Source: Paramacrobiotus richtersi (Eukaryota; Tardigrada; Eutardigrada; Parachela; Macrobiotidae). From it: a DNA stretch of 25,809 nt. The stretch lies in NCBI GenBank assembly GCA_034698045.1, contig JAQGAU010000602.1:1-25809 (forward strand), written 5' to 3'. How positions within the stretch are numbered: the first letter of the stretch is position 1; every line of letters starts with the position of its first letter. The notes under the pieces are model-generated. The model saw only the letters and a list, made by a program, of their open reading frames with translations, did not search any database and had not been told where the DNA came from. Both the position numbers and the translations under genes were made by a program. Below are positions 1-8,672 of this stretch, in pieces.

Positions 1-198
1 AAGTCGAGGGCGGACGGAGCGCCGTCCGACACGCAGCTGGAAGCCCCATATGGTGCAATGTGCCCTGTGACAATGCCGACGAAAGCCACGACACATGAGC
101 CTGATTACGTCGAGGATGGAACGAATTCCGCGTCTGCTTTATTGGTCGGTTACTCGAAAGTTCTTGCTGTTCTTCTCCTGTGGAAGTCTTTTAACTGA
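1..198 (+). CDS. 3' end of a GPI-anchored-type surface protein (partial)
   Basis: The window opens inside a coding exon that stays open from base 1 for 65 codons to TGA at 196-198. The visible part has one cysteine (in AMCPVTMPTK), then a Thr/Ser/Asp/Glu-rich spacer, then a terminal hydrophobic stretch (ASALLVGYSKVLAVLLLW) with almost nothing after it. That layout is typical of a GPI-attachment signal, with a small-residue omega site just upstream (around DGTNSASA). The three complete plus-strand genes that follow end in the same way, so this is probably a fourth member of the cluster. An AATAAA lies about 250 bases downstream. The cysteine-rich body would be upstream of the window, so membership of the Ly6 fold cannot be tested here. 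Confidence 0.55.
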   Translation, partial: KSRADGAPSDTQLEAPYGAMCPVTMPTKATTHEPDYVEDGTNSASALLVGYSKVLAVLLLWKSFN

Positions 199-956
199 GT
201 TGCTGTTTTTGGGAGTCTTCTTGAAAGTTCTGTTATAGATTGTGGATTAAGCTATCGCCAGCTTTTTTGACCGAAAAGTATCACATTGTTGGATGCTGAT
301 ATAAATGCAAATGCTCATATAAATGGGGTCACATCGTAGGTAGTAGTTGTATGCGACTCTAAAGTGAGTCTAAACAAGCCACCTTTTACATGGGCGCAAA
401 GCGAACCCTTTTAAACGAATATGTAAGGGTTTCGTTACGATATGGAATAAAATCCTTCGAAAGTGCTTTTCAGTAAGAAATGGACGGATATCGTGACTTT
501 TGCGTTATTTGGGTAACCTCTGGCTCAGAACGTCCCAGCGGACCGTTCTGAGTACATCCGCATTGATGAACTTGTATTTCTGCAGTTCAGCATTAAAGTA
601 CAGCTTGGCATCTAAATTTTTGTGTTTTCCCGAAGCTGCCGGAAGACATCGCGGACAGAAAGGCCTGATGCATGAATACTGATGGTTAGACTTGTTTTAA
701 CATTGCACGGCAACAGCGTTGCTAAAACCGAAAACGCTCAGAAAATGCTTCTTGTCCTAACTACGCACTATGAGTCACTAGAACATTCGAACGGCAAGAC
801 TGTTATGATAACTACAGCCTTCTGATTGGAAAGTGTTATGGAGATGTACAATTTTGGAATATTTTTATCTGGAATTCGCTCCGCTAAAAAACCTCTAAAG
901 TGAACTACGAGCACGCCATGAAGAATGTGCTGGTGCGTCCTGGATGTCTGTATTAA
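199..956. other. Non-coding spacer and 3'UTR
   Basis: No convincing exon is seen. A 60-codon open frame at 500-682 has no family features or good splice context and is probably chance. The stretch holds the presumed 3'UTR of the upstream gene, with its poly(A) signal at 446-451, and the promoter region of the Ly6-like gene at 957. No clear TATA box or repeat was found. Confidence 0.5.
446..451 (+). terminator. Poly(A) signal AATAAA
   Basis: A canonical AATAAA 248 bases after the stop of the partial gene at the left edge. It is the first on this strand and the likely 3'-end signal for that transcript. Confidence 0.45.
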
Positions 957-1493
957 ATGGAGCTCTCGCTCTCTTCCTGGTTCCCCATCTTTCCAGTTCT
1001 CGCAGTCCTCATACGCTCCGCTTCTGCCTTACGCTGCTACGACTGTCACGGTCCATATGCATTTCCCAAAGACACCGATAACAGCAAGTTAATGGTGCAG
1101 TGCACGGACTTTTCCTCCATCAGTCTCATGTACTGTGATAAAGCCCAGCTGTTCTGTGAATCCGTAGCCGAATGGGCCAGATCGGGTTCTTCGCTCAGCA
1201 CGCTAAGTATACAGTGCTCCGAGAACACCTCACTGCAGGGACAACCATCATGCACCAGAGAAGTAATTGGAACGAGAGTCCGCAAGACCTGTCGCTGTAT
1301 TACGGACTGCTGTAATTCGTGGTCGTTTGAGAGTATGCGCGAGGACGAGTACCGACTTCTGTTGCCGGAGAAATTGGCAGTTGGCTGTCCGACGAGTCCG
1401 GTGCCATCAACAACACCGACGGAAGTTAGTGCTGCCTCTGTCACGCTACCAGATCTGCTTTGTGTTATGTCCTTCATGTTTTTGGTTCGCTAA
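957..1493 (+). CDS. Ly6/uPAR-like three-finger protein, secreted and GPI-anchored
   Basis: A single open frame of 178 aa. Residues 1-25 form a signal peptide (hydrophobic core FPIFPVLAVLI). The mature chain opens with LRCYDC, the usual start of the Ly6/uPAR (LU) fold, and its cysteine series closes with CRCITDCCN (residues 112-120), matching the terminal CC..N of three-finger domains. Visible cysteines are 27, 30, 49, 60, 67, 87, 99, 112, 114, 118, 119 and 144. A Ser/Thr/Pro spacer (SPVPSTTPTEVSAAS) and a terminal hydrophobic segment (LLCVMSFMFLV) indicate a GPI anchor. Proteins of this family modulate receptors and adhesion at the cell surface, but nothing here identifies a partner. No intron is needed. 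An AATAAA follows 39 bases after the stop. It converges with the lipocalin gene. Confidence 0.85.
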   Translation: MELSLSSWFPIFPVLAVLIRSASALRCYDCHGPYAFPKDTDNSKLMVQCTDFSSISLMYCDKAQLFCESVAEWARSGSSLSTLSIQCSENTSLQGQPSCTREVIGTRVRKTCRCITDCCNSWSFESMREDEYRLLLPEKLAVGCPTSPVPSTTPTEVSAASVTLPDLLCVMSFMFLVR

Positions 1494-1531
1494 AGTATTG
1501 TTTAACAAACTAACATCATGTTGAATCGTAC

Positions 1532-1550
1532 AATAAAGTGATTGTTTATT
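1532..1550. terminator. Back-to-back poly(A) signals of two convergent genes
   Basis: AATAAA on the plus strand at 1532-1537 serves the Ly6-like gene. Its reverse complement at 1545-1550 gives AATAAA on the minus strand for the lipocalin gene. Cleavage normally falls 10-30 bases past the signal, so the two mRNAs should overlap at their tails by a few tens of bases. Confidence 0.65.
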
Positions 1551-1627
1551 GTCTGTTGTGTTATCACTGTTTAATGCTATCAGGTGACTTTCTGTTGCAT
1601 CTGTGTGGAGGAGAAAAATATAAAAGA

Positions 1628-2470
1628 TCAAGCCTTTAATGAATTAACAACTCCATTCACCAAATCATCGAAATACGGAGGGTGGGGAACAGTACACATC
1701 TCCCGCTTAGCATCCCAAATCACCGGGGTCAGTCGTTTACTGGACAGACAGTACGGGTCCAAGACTGTATTGACGACCTTGAGCGAGTGCTCCTTCTCCT
1801 GTGCACTCATCTGATCCGGCCGTTTTCGAGAGTTTACAAAGATATGTGGATCCTCGCACCGGTAGGTCAAGTAGTTCTCTTTGCCACATTGGTACAGTAT
1901 CTCCAGAGTGTCGTAGTCTGAATACAGCGTGAATGTCGCCTCAAATTCTGCCAACCACACCAGAACTTAGGCACGTACAACAGAGTACTGAAATGCGTAA
2001 TGAAGATTGATTACTTGGAGATGGATTCTCCGACGTCATCCCTATCCCAAACTCCATCCCGTCCATGCCAAAGTACTTCTCCCCCCATTTTGCTTTGCAG
2101 TCGGTAGCGTTGGTACCGGAGTAGTAGTAGATCTCCTCCATGGCCGCCTCAGCTAATGTTATCGAGCCGGGAAGATACGTCTGCCCTTGACCGGAGTAGG
2201 TGATTATCTCGTTGTACCGCGGTGGAGTCGGTCCGTTGCCGCGTCGAGAGAGGTATCCATACCAGGTTCCGACAGTCTGCAACAGCTGAAAGGGTTACGA
2301 CAGATCCTCGTGTGTGTAGTTTTAATTCAGGATGTTCCCGTATGAATTATGATGCCACGGTTCAATATCAGTCGCCACTGAACTTGCCTTTGCAACTTTG
2401 GTTGAGAACGTGAGATGACAAGGATGAACAAGCACAAGAGACACGTTTGAAAAATAGTATATGGACGCAT
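1628..2470 (-). CDS. Secreted lipocalin
   Basis: Three exons on the minus strand (2470-2384, 2285-2015, 1947-1628) join in frame to 225 aa. Exon 1 starts at a real ATG and encodes a signal peptide (core CLLCLFILVIS). Exon 2 opens with the lipocalin first-strand motif, VGTWYGYLSR (G-x-W). Exon 3 carries the second conserved region, YSDYDTLEILYQC, close to the TDYxxYxxxYxC of ApoD-like lipocalins. Further cysteines (TDC, YRC, PYC, REMC) could form the usual disulfides. Lipocalins bind small hydrophobic ligands in a beta-barrel; the ligand here is unknown. The second intron (67 nt, phase 1) is clean. The first donor is ambiguous: GTTCAG keeps frame, while the better-looking AG|GCAAGT four bases upstream does not. 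The minus-strand AATAAA at 1550-1545 follows the stop. Confidence 0.8.
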
Positions 2471-3940
2471 TTACGAGGTAGCTGAAGAAGAAGGCATATT
2501 GTGGGGAAAACTACTCTTGTGAAAGCACTGATTCAGAGCGCTAAATTCTGACTACACTGCATTTGAACAGACCGAAAAGATCAAGCGTATTTATGAAATT
2601 AAAGGAACTGCAATCCTCCAGAAAAAATTATAACACACGCCATATTAGAAAAACCAGACAACTGCATATTTCAGCGTCGACGTAAGGCTAACGGCAGCGA
2701 AGTAAGGCTTGTAAAGAATGCAGCAAAGCACGGAGTACTTCCAAAATTCTGCAGATTCTGACGACACTGAGAATTAAAAAAGTCATATTCTACTATGGGA
2801 ATAAAGATATATAGCAAATCACAGAATTTGATAAAAAACGTTTCTAAGAGCGCAGAGCGCTTTTAAACAGAAGCAATTCTGGGATCATCGCAGATTCGCA
2901 AGATACTTTTATGTACCTTCTGAGGTGTGACATGTTGAGCACTCGGTACAATTGGTACCGCACAGGTTGATCCATAGAGTCCATCTGCTTTAACTGCGCT
3001 ATAACCTTAAAACTTTCCTGATTGACAATGGTTATATCGGATGGCAGATGCAGCTTACCAAAACACAACATCAGTGAGTATGAGCATATGACGAAGTCGT
3101 TAGTAAGAAACATTTCCAGCGACGAGTGGTAGATCGCTGAAGATTACAACAACGAAACGGCGAACTAGAGTGTTGGACCGATAGATGATTGCTGTGTGTA
3201 GCAGTGTCTTTCAGGGTCTTTGCTTCGCAAAATAGCTCGATCAGGATAAGTAATCATGGCAACAGGACACATATCTACATCGCTAGCGGGTTATAACTGT
3301 CCAGAAGCGTTCAAAAACTTGCGAACGAACGAGAGGATCCATGGTTTGTCTACGATGGATCAATCGTCCATATCCACGGCTAATTGTAATTACCAACTAT
3401 CTGACAAATAAGGTGACTGTACTGTAAATGGGACACAAATTGTGATCCACAGCATATCAGAAGTAGTACGTTATCCACAAGAGCATGGTCTTGCTGCCTC
3501 TTGCTGTGATACTCTGTTACTTCTGGTCGGTGTGTTTCGCTTATAAAGGAACCCTTTTCGGATGGCTTTACTGAAGGCTGTAAAAGTTTCGTTGTAGTGT
3601 CGAATCTTACGGCTTCAAAAAGATTATGGACCGCTTGGAAATAACGTACATGTCTGGTTGAGCCTTTCAGCAGCTAAAGCGTTCATTTGTGTGTCAGAGT
3701 ATAGCATTAAAAGAGAAAGTAAAAAAATTCTGTGTTCGTTCTATAGCAACATTGTGGTAGACACCTGATGTACAAACTAGTGAGAACAATCGGAAGTCCA
3801 TAGTATAGACATCTTCATACCAGTACTTCACCTGACTGCGAACTATCTGTAGCTCGGAAAGTACGGAATATATTATTATGTCCTTAGCGTTGAATAGTCA
3901 GATCTCACTGTTATCGAACTAAAGCCAGTTAACACCACTG
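2471..3940. other. Intergenic region, no confident gene
   Basis: About 1.5 kb between the lipocalin start and the next plus-strand gene. The only notable open frame is on the minus strand at 2844-3113 (89 aa). It ends in a segment (YQLYRVLNMSHLRRYIK) that weakly recalls the region after the integrase in Ty3/gypsy-type Pol proteins. No other domain of such an element is present, so a decayed fragment or chance are both possible. No tRNA, array or clear hairpin was found. Confidence 0.4.
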
Positions 3941-4612
3941 ATGAAAGGGAATGTTTGGAGGTCGTCAATGTACCTCTTAACATTGATTTTTCTGGTGACA
4001 TCTGCAGTTCCTGCACTCGGTAAGTGGAGTACTCCGTGAATTGTTACACATCGCTAACGAATCCAACGCTAACTAACGTGTTTTAGGTCAGACCAAACAG
4101 GACTGTTTCCTTTGTGGCCCCTCGTTGGTCCACAAAGGTCACTCCGATGTGTGTCACGATGTCGGCCGTTACAATAAGACTAGTGACGGTTCTATTGCGG
4201 TGATTCCATGCGCGTCACACCAGACCTGTATGTTCGCGTTAGTGAAGCGATCCGACAGTGACACATGTAAGTGGAAATCACGGTTGCTTGTTGACCGACG
4301 AGTTCTTTAAGCTGCAGTAAAAGTTTTGCTGCTGCAGATGAACCAAAGCGCGAATGCGTTAGCAGTGCCGAAGGATGTTCGACTGTGCTGGATAGGGCCA
4401 ATAAAGAGACCACTTTTCTGAGTGATGTGGGAGCATGTAACGATAATGTCAAGTGCGGTACCGCTGCGTGCTTCCTAGAGGCAGACGCGGACCTGCAAGC
4501 GAAACTGGCACAGAAGCTGAACGGAGGAGGCAGGCTGACAATTTTTACTTTACGTAAATGGTTGATGCTACTTGTACTGCTGCAGTTCGCTTCACTGCGA
4601 AATTGCTGTTAA
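3941..4612 (+). CDS. Ly6-like cysteine-rich secreted protein with GPI-type tail
   Basis: Three exons (3941-4019, 4087-4266, 4338-4612) join at consensus GTAAGT donors and AG acceptors, both introns phase 1, to 177 aa. An in-frame stop lies upstream of the ATG. The signal peptide has the core MYLLTLIFLVTSAVPA. The mature part holds ten cysteines, starting with DCFLCG (Cys-x2-Cys, as in Ly6 domains) and including CNDNVKC and a final CGTAAC. It ends in a hydrophobic segment (WLMLLVLLQFASL) after a Gly-rich stretch (NGGGRL), as in GPI-anchored proteins. The terminal CCxxxxCN of classical Ly6 is absent, so membership of the three-finger fold is likely but not certain. ATTAAA at 4741-4746 is a possible poly(A) signal. 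No ligand can be inferred. Confidence 0.7.
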
Positions 4613-4860
4613 AAATCTGGATCCTTCGAATTTAATTGTTGTCGTTTCTTGTCGTTCTTGTTTTTCACTGTTGTTACGCATTCGTGCATCTGTGAATTGA
4701 GTATCTACCTGACGTGCAAGATTTCCAAGCAACAATGTGAATTAAATTGAGATTTCAGAGATTTTGATTGAACTGACTGCAACAAAGCCTAATCAGTCTA
4801 ACAGCGATGAATCATAGAAAGAGGATATGTACAACTTGAACACTGACGTTGTCTGTTCTG
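4613..4860. other. Short spacer with possible poly(A) signal
   Basis: Non-coding. ATTAAA at 4741-4746, 129 bases after the preceding stop, may end that transcript. The rest would be the promoter of the gene starting at 4861. No other signal is seen. Confidence 0.4.
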
Positions 4861-6100
4861 ATGATCTCATGCGGTATCCAAAACGTTAGCATACTGAGTG
4901 TGTTTTTTGCAACACTTGCAGTTCCTTACTGCTGTTGTGTTAATCTTACCGCGTCCCAATTGCAAGAAGGTAATAACATTGAAAAAAATGCAGCTTTCGA
5001 TAAATACTTAAACAATGCTTTACAGCTGTCGATAACGAACCGTCTGTATTTGCGTATTATAACTGCACGGCGACGGACGTCTACCACGTTGATAGCGACG
5101 GAAACATGTGCTTCTGCCGTTCTGTGTACGACCTCCGAGAATTCAACATCTCCGAATGGGATCTGGATATCTTTGCGGAGTACCGCTTTGAAGAGCTGGA
5201 ACCGTATTTGTTGCAAATCAAACCGTTTTCCGCCTACGTGGACTATATTAGCTGCAAGTTCGCCCATGGACCGTGTGAATGCCCGTTCACCAAGTCGGCC
5301 GTCCAGGTAGCGGACTCTCAATACGGCGTTGCGGGTACGAGGTCCTCCTGGACCCGCAGTACACGGTACTAACTGCAAGCTAGCATCCTTCTGTAAGATC
5401 CATAATTTGACATTTTAAGCTCATCAGTTCTCCGACAAAAGCTCACGTGGCAAATGCATTCTGGTTAATATTGAATATGGTAGTAAAAATAACGAACTAT
5501 AGTTACTACACTTTCGCTCTTCTTCAAGAAACGTTTCATTGACTTACGTTTTTTTGGCGGACGAAAATGTAGCGTGTGGTGCCTTGAAAGAACGTTTCTG
5601 AACATTGTGACGCACGTTTCATGCAGTTTCACTTACAATAACACCTTCAGTACTCTGCACAGTTCAGTAATTAACCGTGCATAAATCACCATTTACCTAA
5701 AATAGTGACAGACATTGTAAGCTTTGCAGTGCAACCTGGGCTACTTTTAAAGGATATCACAATTTTACGTTTTATTGTTAATTGCGATGTACTTTCAGAT
5801 TCGCAGTGGGCATACCAAGGATGCACCGGAGTTTTGATCTTTGACCACATCACCAACGACCACCACATCGAATGTACCTGCAGCTTCTCGTACAATCACT
5901 CATACTACGTGGAAACAGGAATCAAAGAATTCCGGATCAAATCGGTACCATATCACTCGTGTCATCGGAGTGCGTACTGCGACTGCGGCGGAGCCAAGGA
6001 TAAGGCGACCGAATTGACAACACCAGTTAGCGATGGTCGCATACATGGAGGAACCGCTACTTTTGTTCTACCTTTGTTTTTGCTGTCCGTTTGTCTATAA
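4861..6100 (+). CDS. Secreted GPI-type protein with two copies of a six-cysteine module
   Basis: Three exons (4861-4969, 5026-5334, 5799-6100) join in phase 1 to 239 aa. Exon 1 encodes a signal peptide (core ILSVFFATLAVPYCC). Exons 2 and 3 each encode one related module: Cys-x14-Cys-x-Cys-x45-Cys-x6-Cys-x-Cys (Cys 50, 65, 67, 113, 120, 122) and Cys-x16-Cys-x-Cys-x26-Cys-x5-Cys-x-Cys (Cys 148, 165, 167, 194, 200, 202). The one-module-per-exon match supports joining the exons across the long 464-nt intron. A short Ser/Thr spacer and a terminal hydrophobic run (FVLPLFLLSVCL) indicate a GPI anchor. If the 5335 donor is not used, exon 2 runs to a stop at 5370-5372 and loses the second module and anchor. 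I do not recognise the module. ATTAAA at 6280-6285 may end the transcript. Confidence 0.65.
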
Positions 6101-6279
6101 GAAAGTGCACTCTTTGGTACTTTGGTGCTCGATAGCGACAGCTGTACGCTGGAGCATTTTACCGTGACCTTTGCCAGTATTAATAGAAATGCCATTTTGT
6201 TTCAGCTGAGTTCTGTCATTTGAGTAGGCCAGTTGCATTTTCACCATACACGCACAAATTTAATTATTTAAAATACCAG

Positions 6280-6285
6280 ATTAAA
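6280..6285 (+). terminator. Possible poly(A) signal ATTAAA
   Basis: ATTAAA 180 bases downstream of the stop at 6100. It abuts the stop codon of the minus-strand gene that ends at 6281, so the two transcripts probably overlap tail to tail. Confidence 0.35.
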
Positions 6286-7785
6286 CATTCTGTCTCTTTC
6301 TTCTTTGCCCGCACAAGTCATTCACAAGCTCGGACTGCCCATTTCGACAAAGTTCCCTGATGGTCCTATCAAGGAACTGCTCGAAAGTTTCTTGATCTGC
6401 TGTATCTCTGTGTTTGAAATACTCCAGTATTTTCTGTTCGAGTATCGGTTCTCCGATGTGTCCGTTAATGAGAACTTGCTCCGTGGAGTTAAGATGCTGG
6501 GGAATGCGGTTAATGTGTCCACCATTGGCCAGAATCTTCTTTACGCATCGGAGGCGGGCAAAGTAGCAGTGTACTCCGTACAGCCAAACGACAACTCCCG
6601 CTGTGAGGCTGGATATCGTCACTCCGTAGGCTGTCCATTTGGCAATACTTAGCGACTGCCACTGGAAAACAACAAGACCACAATTTCCTTGGCTACCGAT
6701 AATAGACGGAAACTTCCGGTACCGTCAGAAACTGTTTTATACAGATTGCGCCAAGCGTATTTTAACAGTTTAAGCAGTACGGTACTTCGATACATGTATG
6801 TGCCGTGAATCTACGGTACTTTCTTGGTATCTTTCTGAAAATCAGGATATGATACTTAGGTAAGGCTTATTACATTCCGATGAGTCGGTCACGGTTAAAA
6901 CGAAGCACACTTATGATTAATTTAAATAGTTTATAAATGCATTTTTATGTATTGTTATCTATTTTTTTTTATAATTTTATTCATAATTTTATGATTTGAG
7001 TTTATAATTTATTAATGTGATATCGGACGAGTGTGTGCAGGGAGAAGCTTTACAAGGTGCCTGCTAAAAAGAACGGTAAATGACTGTAATTCTGTGGAAA
7101 CGCTTACTGTAGGTATAACGGGCATATTTTCATATCGGCAGTCTTCAAACACAGAATTGACGTCAGCTTGTAACGCCGTTTGGGCCAGGGCAAGTTTTTC
7201 CTGAGATTCGCATTCAGCAACCTGCCTGACGGAATTCGGAGGCATGGTATTGGCAGTCCAAATATCAACCGCATCGGTTGATCGTAAAACGTCGTACAGT
7301 TCCTTTCCGAAGTGGTATGAGATGAAAACCAGCGGACCCATGCTCGTTAAGACAGAAAAGAGCAGCAGGAACAAAAAGAGATCGGCCGTGTTCACTCGTG
7401 TTGACGGCTTCGTGGTGTGCTCATCCAGTTGCGCGGTCCCAATGGCGATGGTAAATGTCCAGACAAATATGGAAATTAGACTCAGATGGGTCCACAAGTG
7501 GTCCACATAACCGACGAGAGCTGTAGAAAAGCTATATTTTTGTACAGTTACCCAGAGCGCTAATTTTTTATGATATATGATATGACTATTTCCAAATGCA
7601 AAAAAAACGTGGCGGCCACGACCTCGAACGCGATCGATCACGCGATTGTGGCTTATTGTGTCTGCAGTTTTCAGTTCAACGTCTAAACTGCTGTTTCTAA
7701 AAAACCAGGCTACAAAAGTTTTGCAAACAATCCGAAAATATTTTCGGACAGAAAACATAAATAAAATGGATTTTGTATGTGACAT
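6281..7785 (-). CDS. Multi-pass membrane protein, family uncertain (possibly chemoreceptor-like)
   Basis: Two open blocks on the minus strand. Block 1 (7785-7012) opens at an ATG and has 257 codons. It has at least two membrane segments, around HLSLISIFVWTFTIAIG and LFLFLLLFSVLTSMGPLVF. Block 2 (6661-6281) follows a TTTTCCAG acceptor, with a third segment (around GVTISSLTAGVVVWLYGVHCYF) and a charged tail of about 80 residues. A GTAAAG donor at 7053 would join them in phase 0 as 7785-7054 plus 6661-6281, 370 aa. The joined order, with an amphipathic loop containing ELQSFTVLFSRHL before the last membrane segment, loosely recalls the C-terminal half of gustatory-receptor-like proteins. The N-terminal helices are missing and the tail is too long, so that is weak. 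Alternatively these are two genes, block 1 ending at its own stop (7012) in an AT-rich 3' region. TTCTACAG near 7523 could also be an acceptor for a shorter exon. Confidence 0.45.
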
Positions 7786-8672
7786 TGGCTGGCGAAAACC
7801 GACTATGGGCTAAAAACATTTGTATCCCGTGAAAGTTTATGCAAAGGTTACGCGAAAGCTGATGCAGACGTTTCTAGATTCAGGTAGGCAGATGTCTTCC
7901 AATCGCTATGCCATGCACATCAGCTTGCTCATTCGTGACCTTTCAGTTTTAAGTGTTTCGTTCAGACATGAAACTGTACGGATTTCGGAAGCAGGAAACG
8001 CGACGCTTTACCTCCTAGTCCCGCAAAAGTCGAGGCTACATTAACCGTCTCAAAGACCGTGGCCAAACGGGCAAGGTAATATCGGTTCGCAGAGCAATTA
8101 GGGCATTGATCGGGAAGAGCTGGTGCTTGCAAAAGGCTTTGACGGCCGAAGTCGCCTGCAAGAGGACATGCACATGGAGGATGTGCTGTTGGTGAAGGTT
8201 CCTGGATGGTACTGGTTTCATCCTGAGCCATCGATTAAGTCGAGGGCAACACAACCCGAAAGCGGATCTTGCTGCTTCATTTGGTATGGGGATGTTGGAA
8301 AACATACGAGGACCAGACCGTACTGTCGCAGTTTATTCCCAAAGGAGAGAAGTCAGGGTTGATTGGATATGAACAGTCTATGCATATGTAGATCGTGCAT
8401 CAGCTTTTAATATGAATCGCTGTTACAGCCGTACATAAAAGCATTCAACATAACTAAACTTAATTACACAAATTTATAATTTTTTTTACGGCATAACTTA
8501 AGCTTGCCAAATACCGAAGCAGTGTTCGTGCTAATGCTAATGTTGTTGCTGTTGCTAGACAGCTTACCATCAGAGAAAGGACGATCACTTTAGCAAACAA
8601 ACGTTGGCGTGACATACGCTGAACTATCAGACACTTTGACACATCTGAAAATTGTTACTGGGCAACCAACAA
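7786..8672. other. Spacer, no confident gene; one signal-like exon candidate
   Basis: Overlapping short open frames on both strands show no family features. On the minus strand, an ATG followed by SRQRLFAKVIVLSLM and then a strong GTAAGC donor (8640-8560 region) could be a small first exon. No phase-matched second exon was found. It may equally be 3'UTR of DNAAF4, which ends at 8673. Confidence 0.35.

Noticed and set aside
1046..1477. 143-codon minus-strand frame across the Ly6 gene
   Set aside because: It is the antisense of a clearly coding exon with signal peptide and Ly6 cysteines, and has no motif of its own.
4926..5378. 150-codon minus-strand frame
   Set aside because: It mirrors exon 2 of the six-cysteine-module gene, whose modules repeat in exon 3, so the plus strand is the coding one.
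6305..6652. 115-codon plus-strand frame
   Set aside because: Antisense to the minus-strand membrane-protein block, which has a splice acceptor and a membrane segment.
7962..8305. Two overlapping 89-codon minus-strand frames
   Set aside because: Mutually overlapping, no domain, signal peptide or splice context, with a third frame open on the plus strand too.
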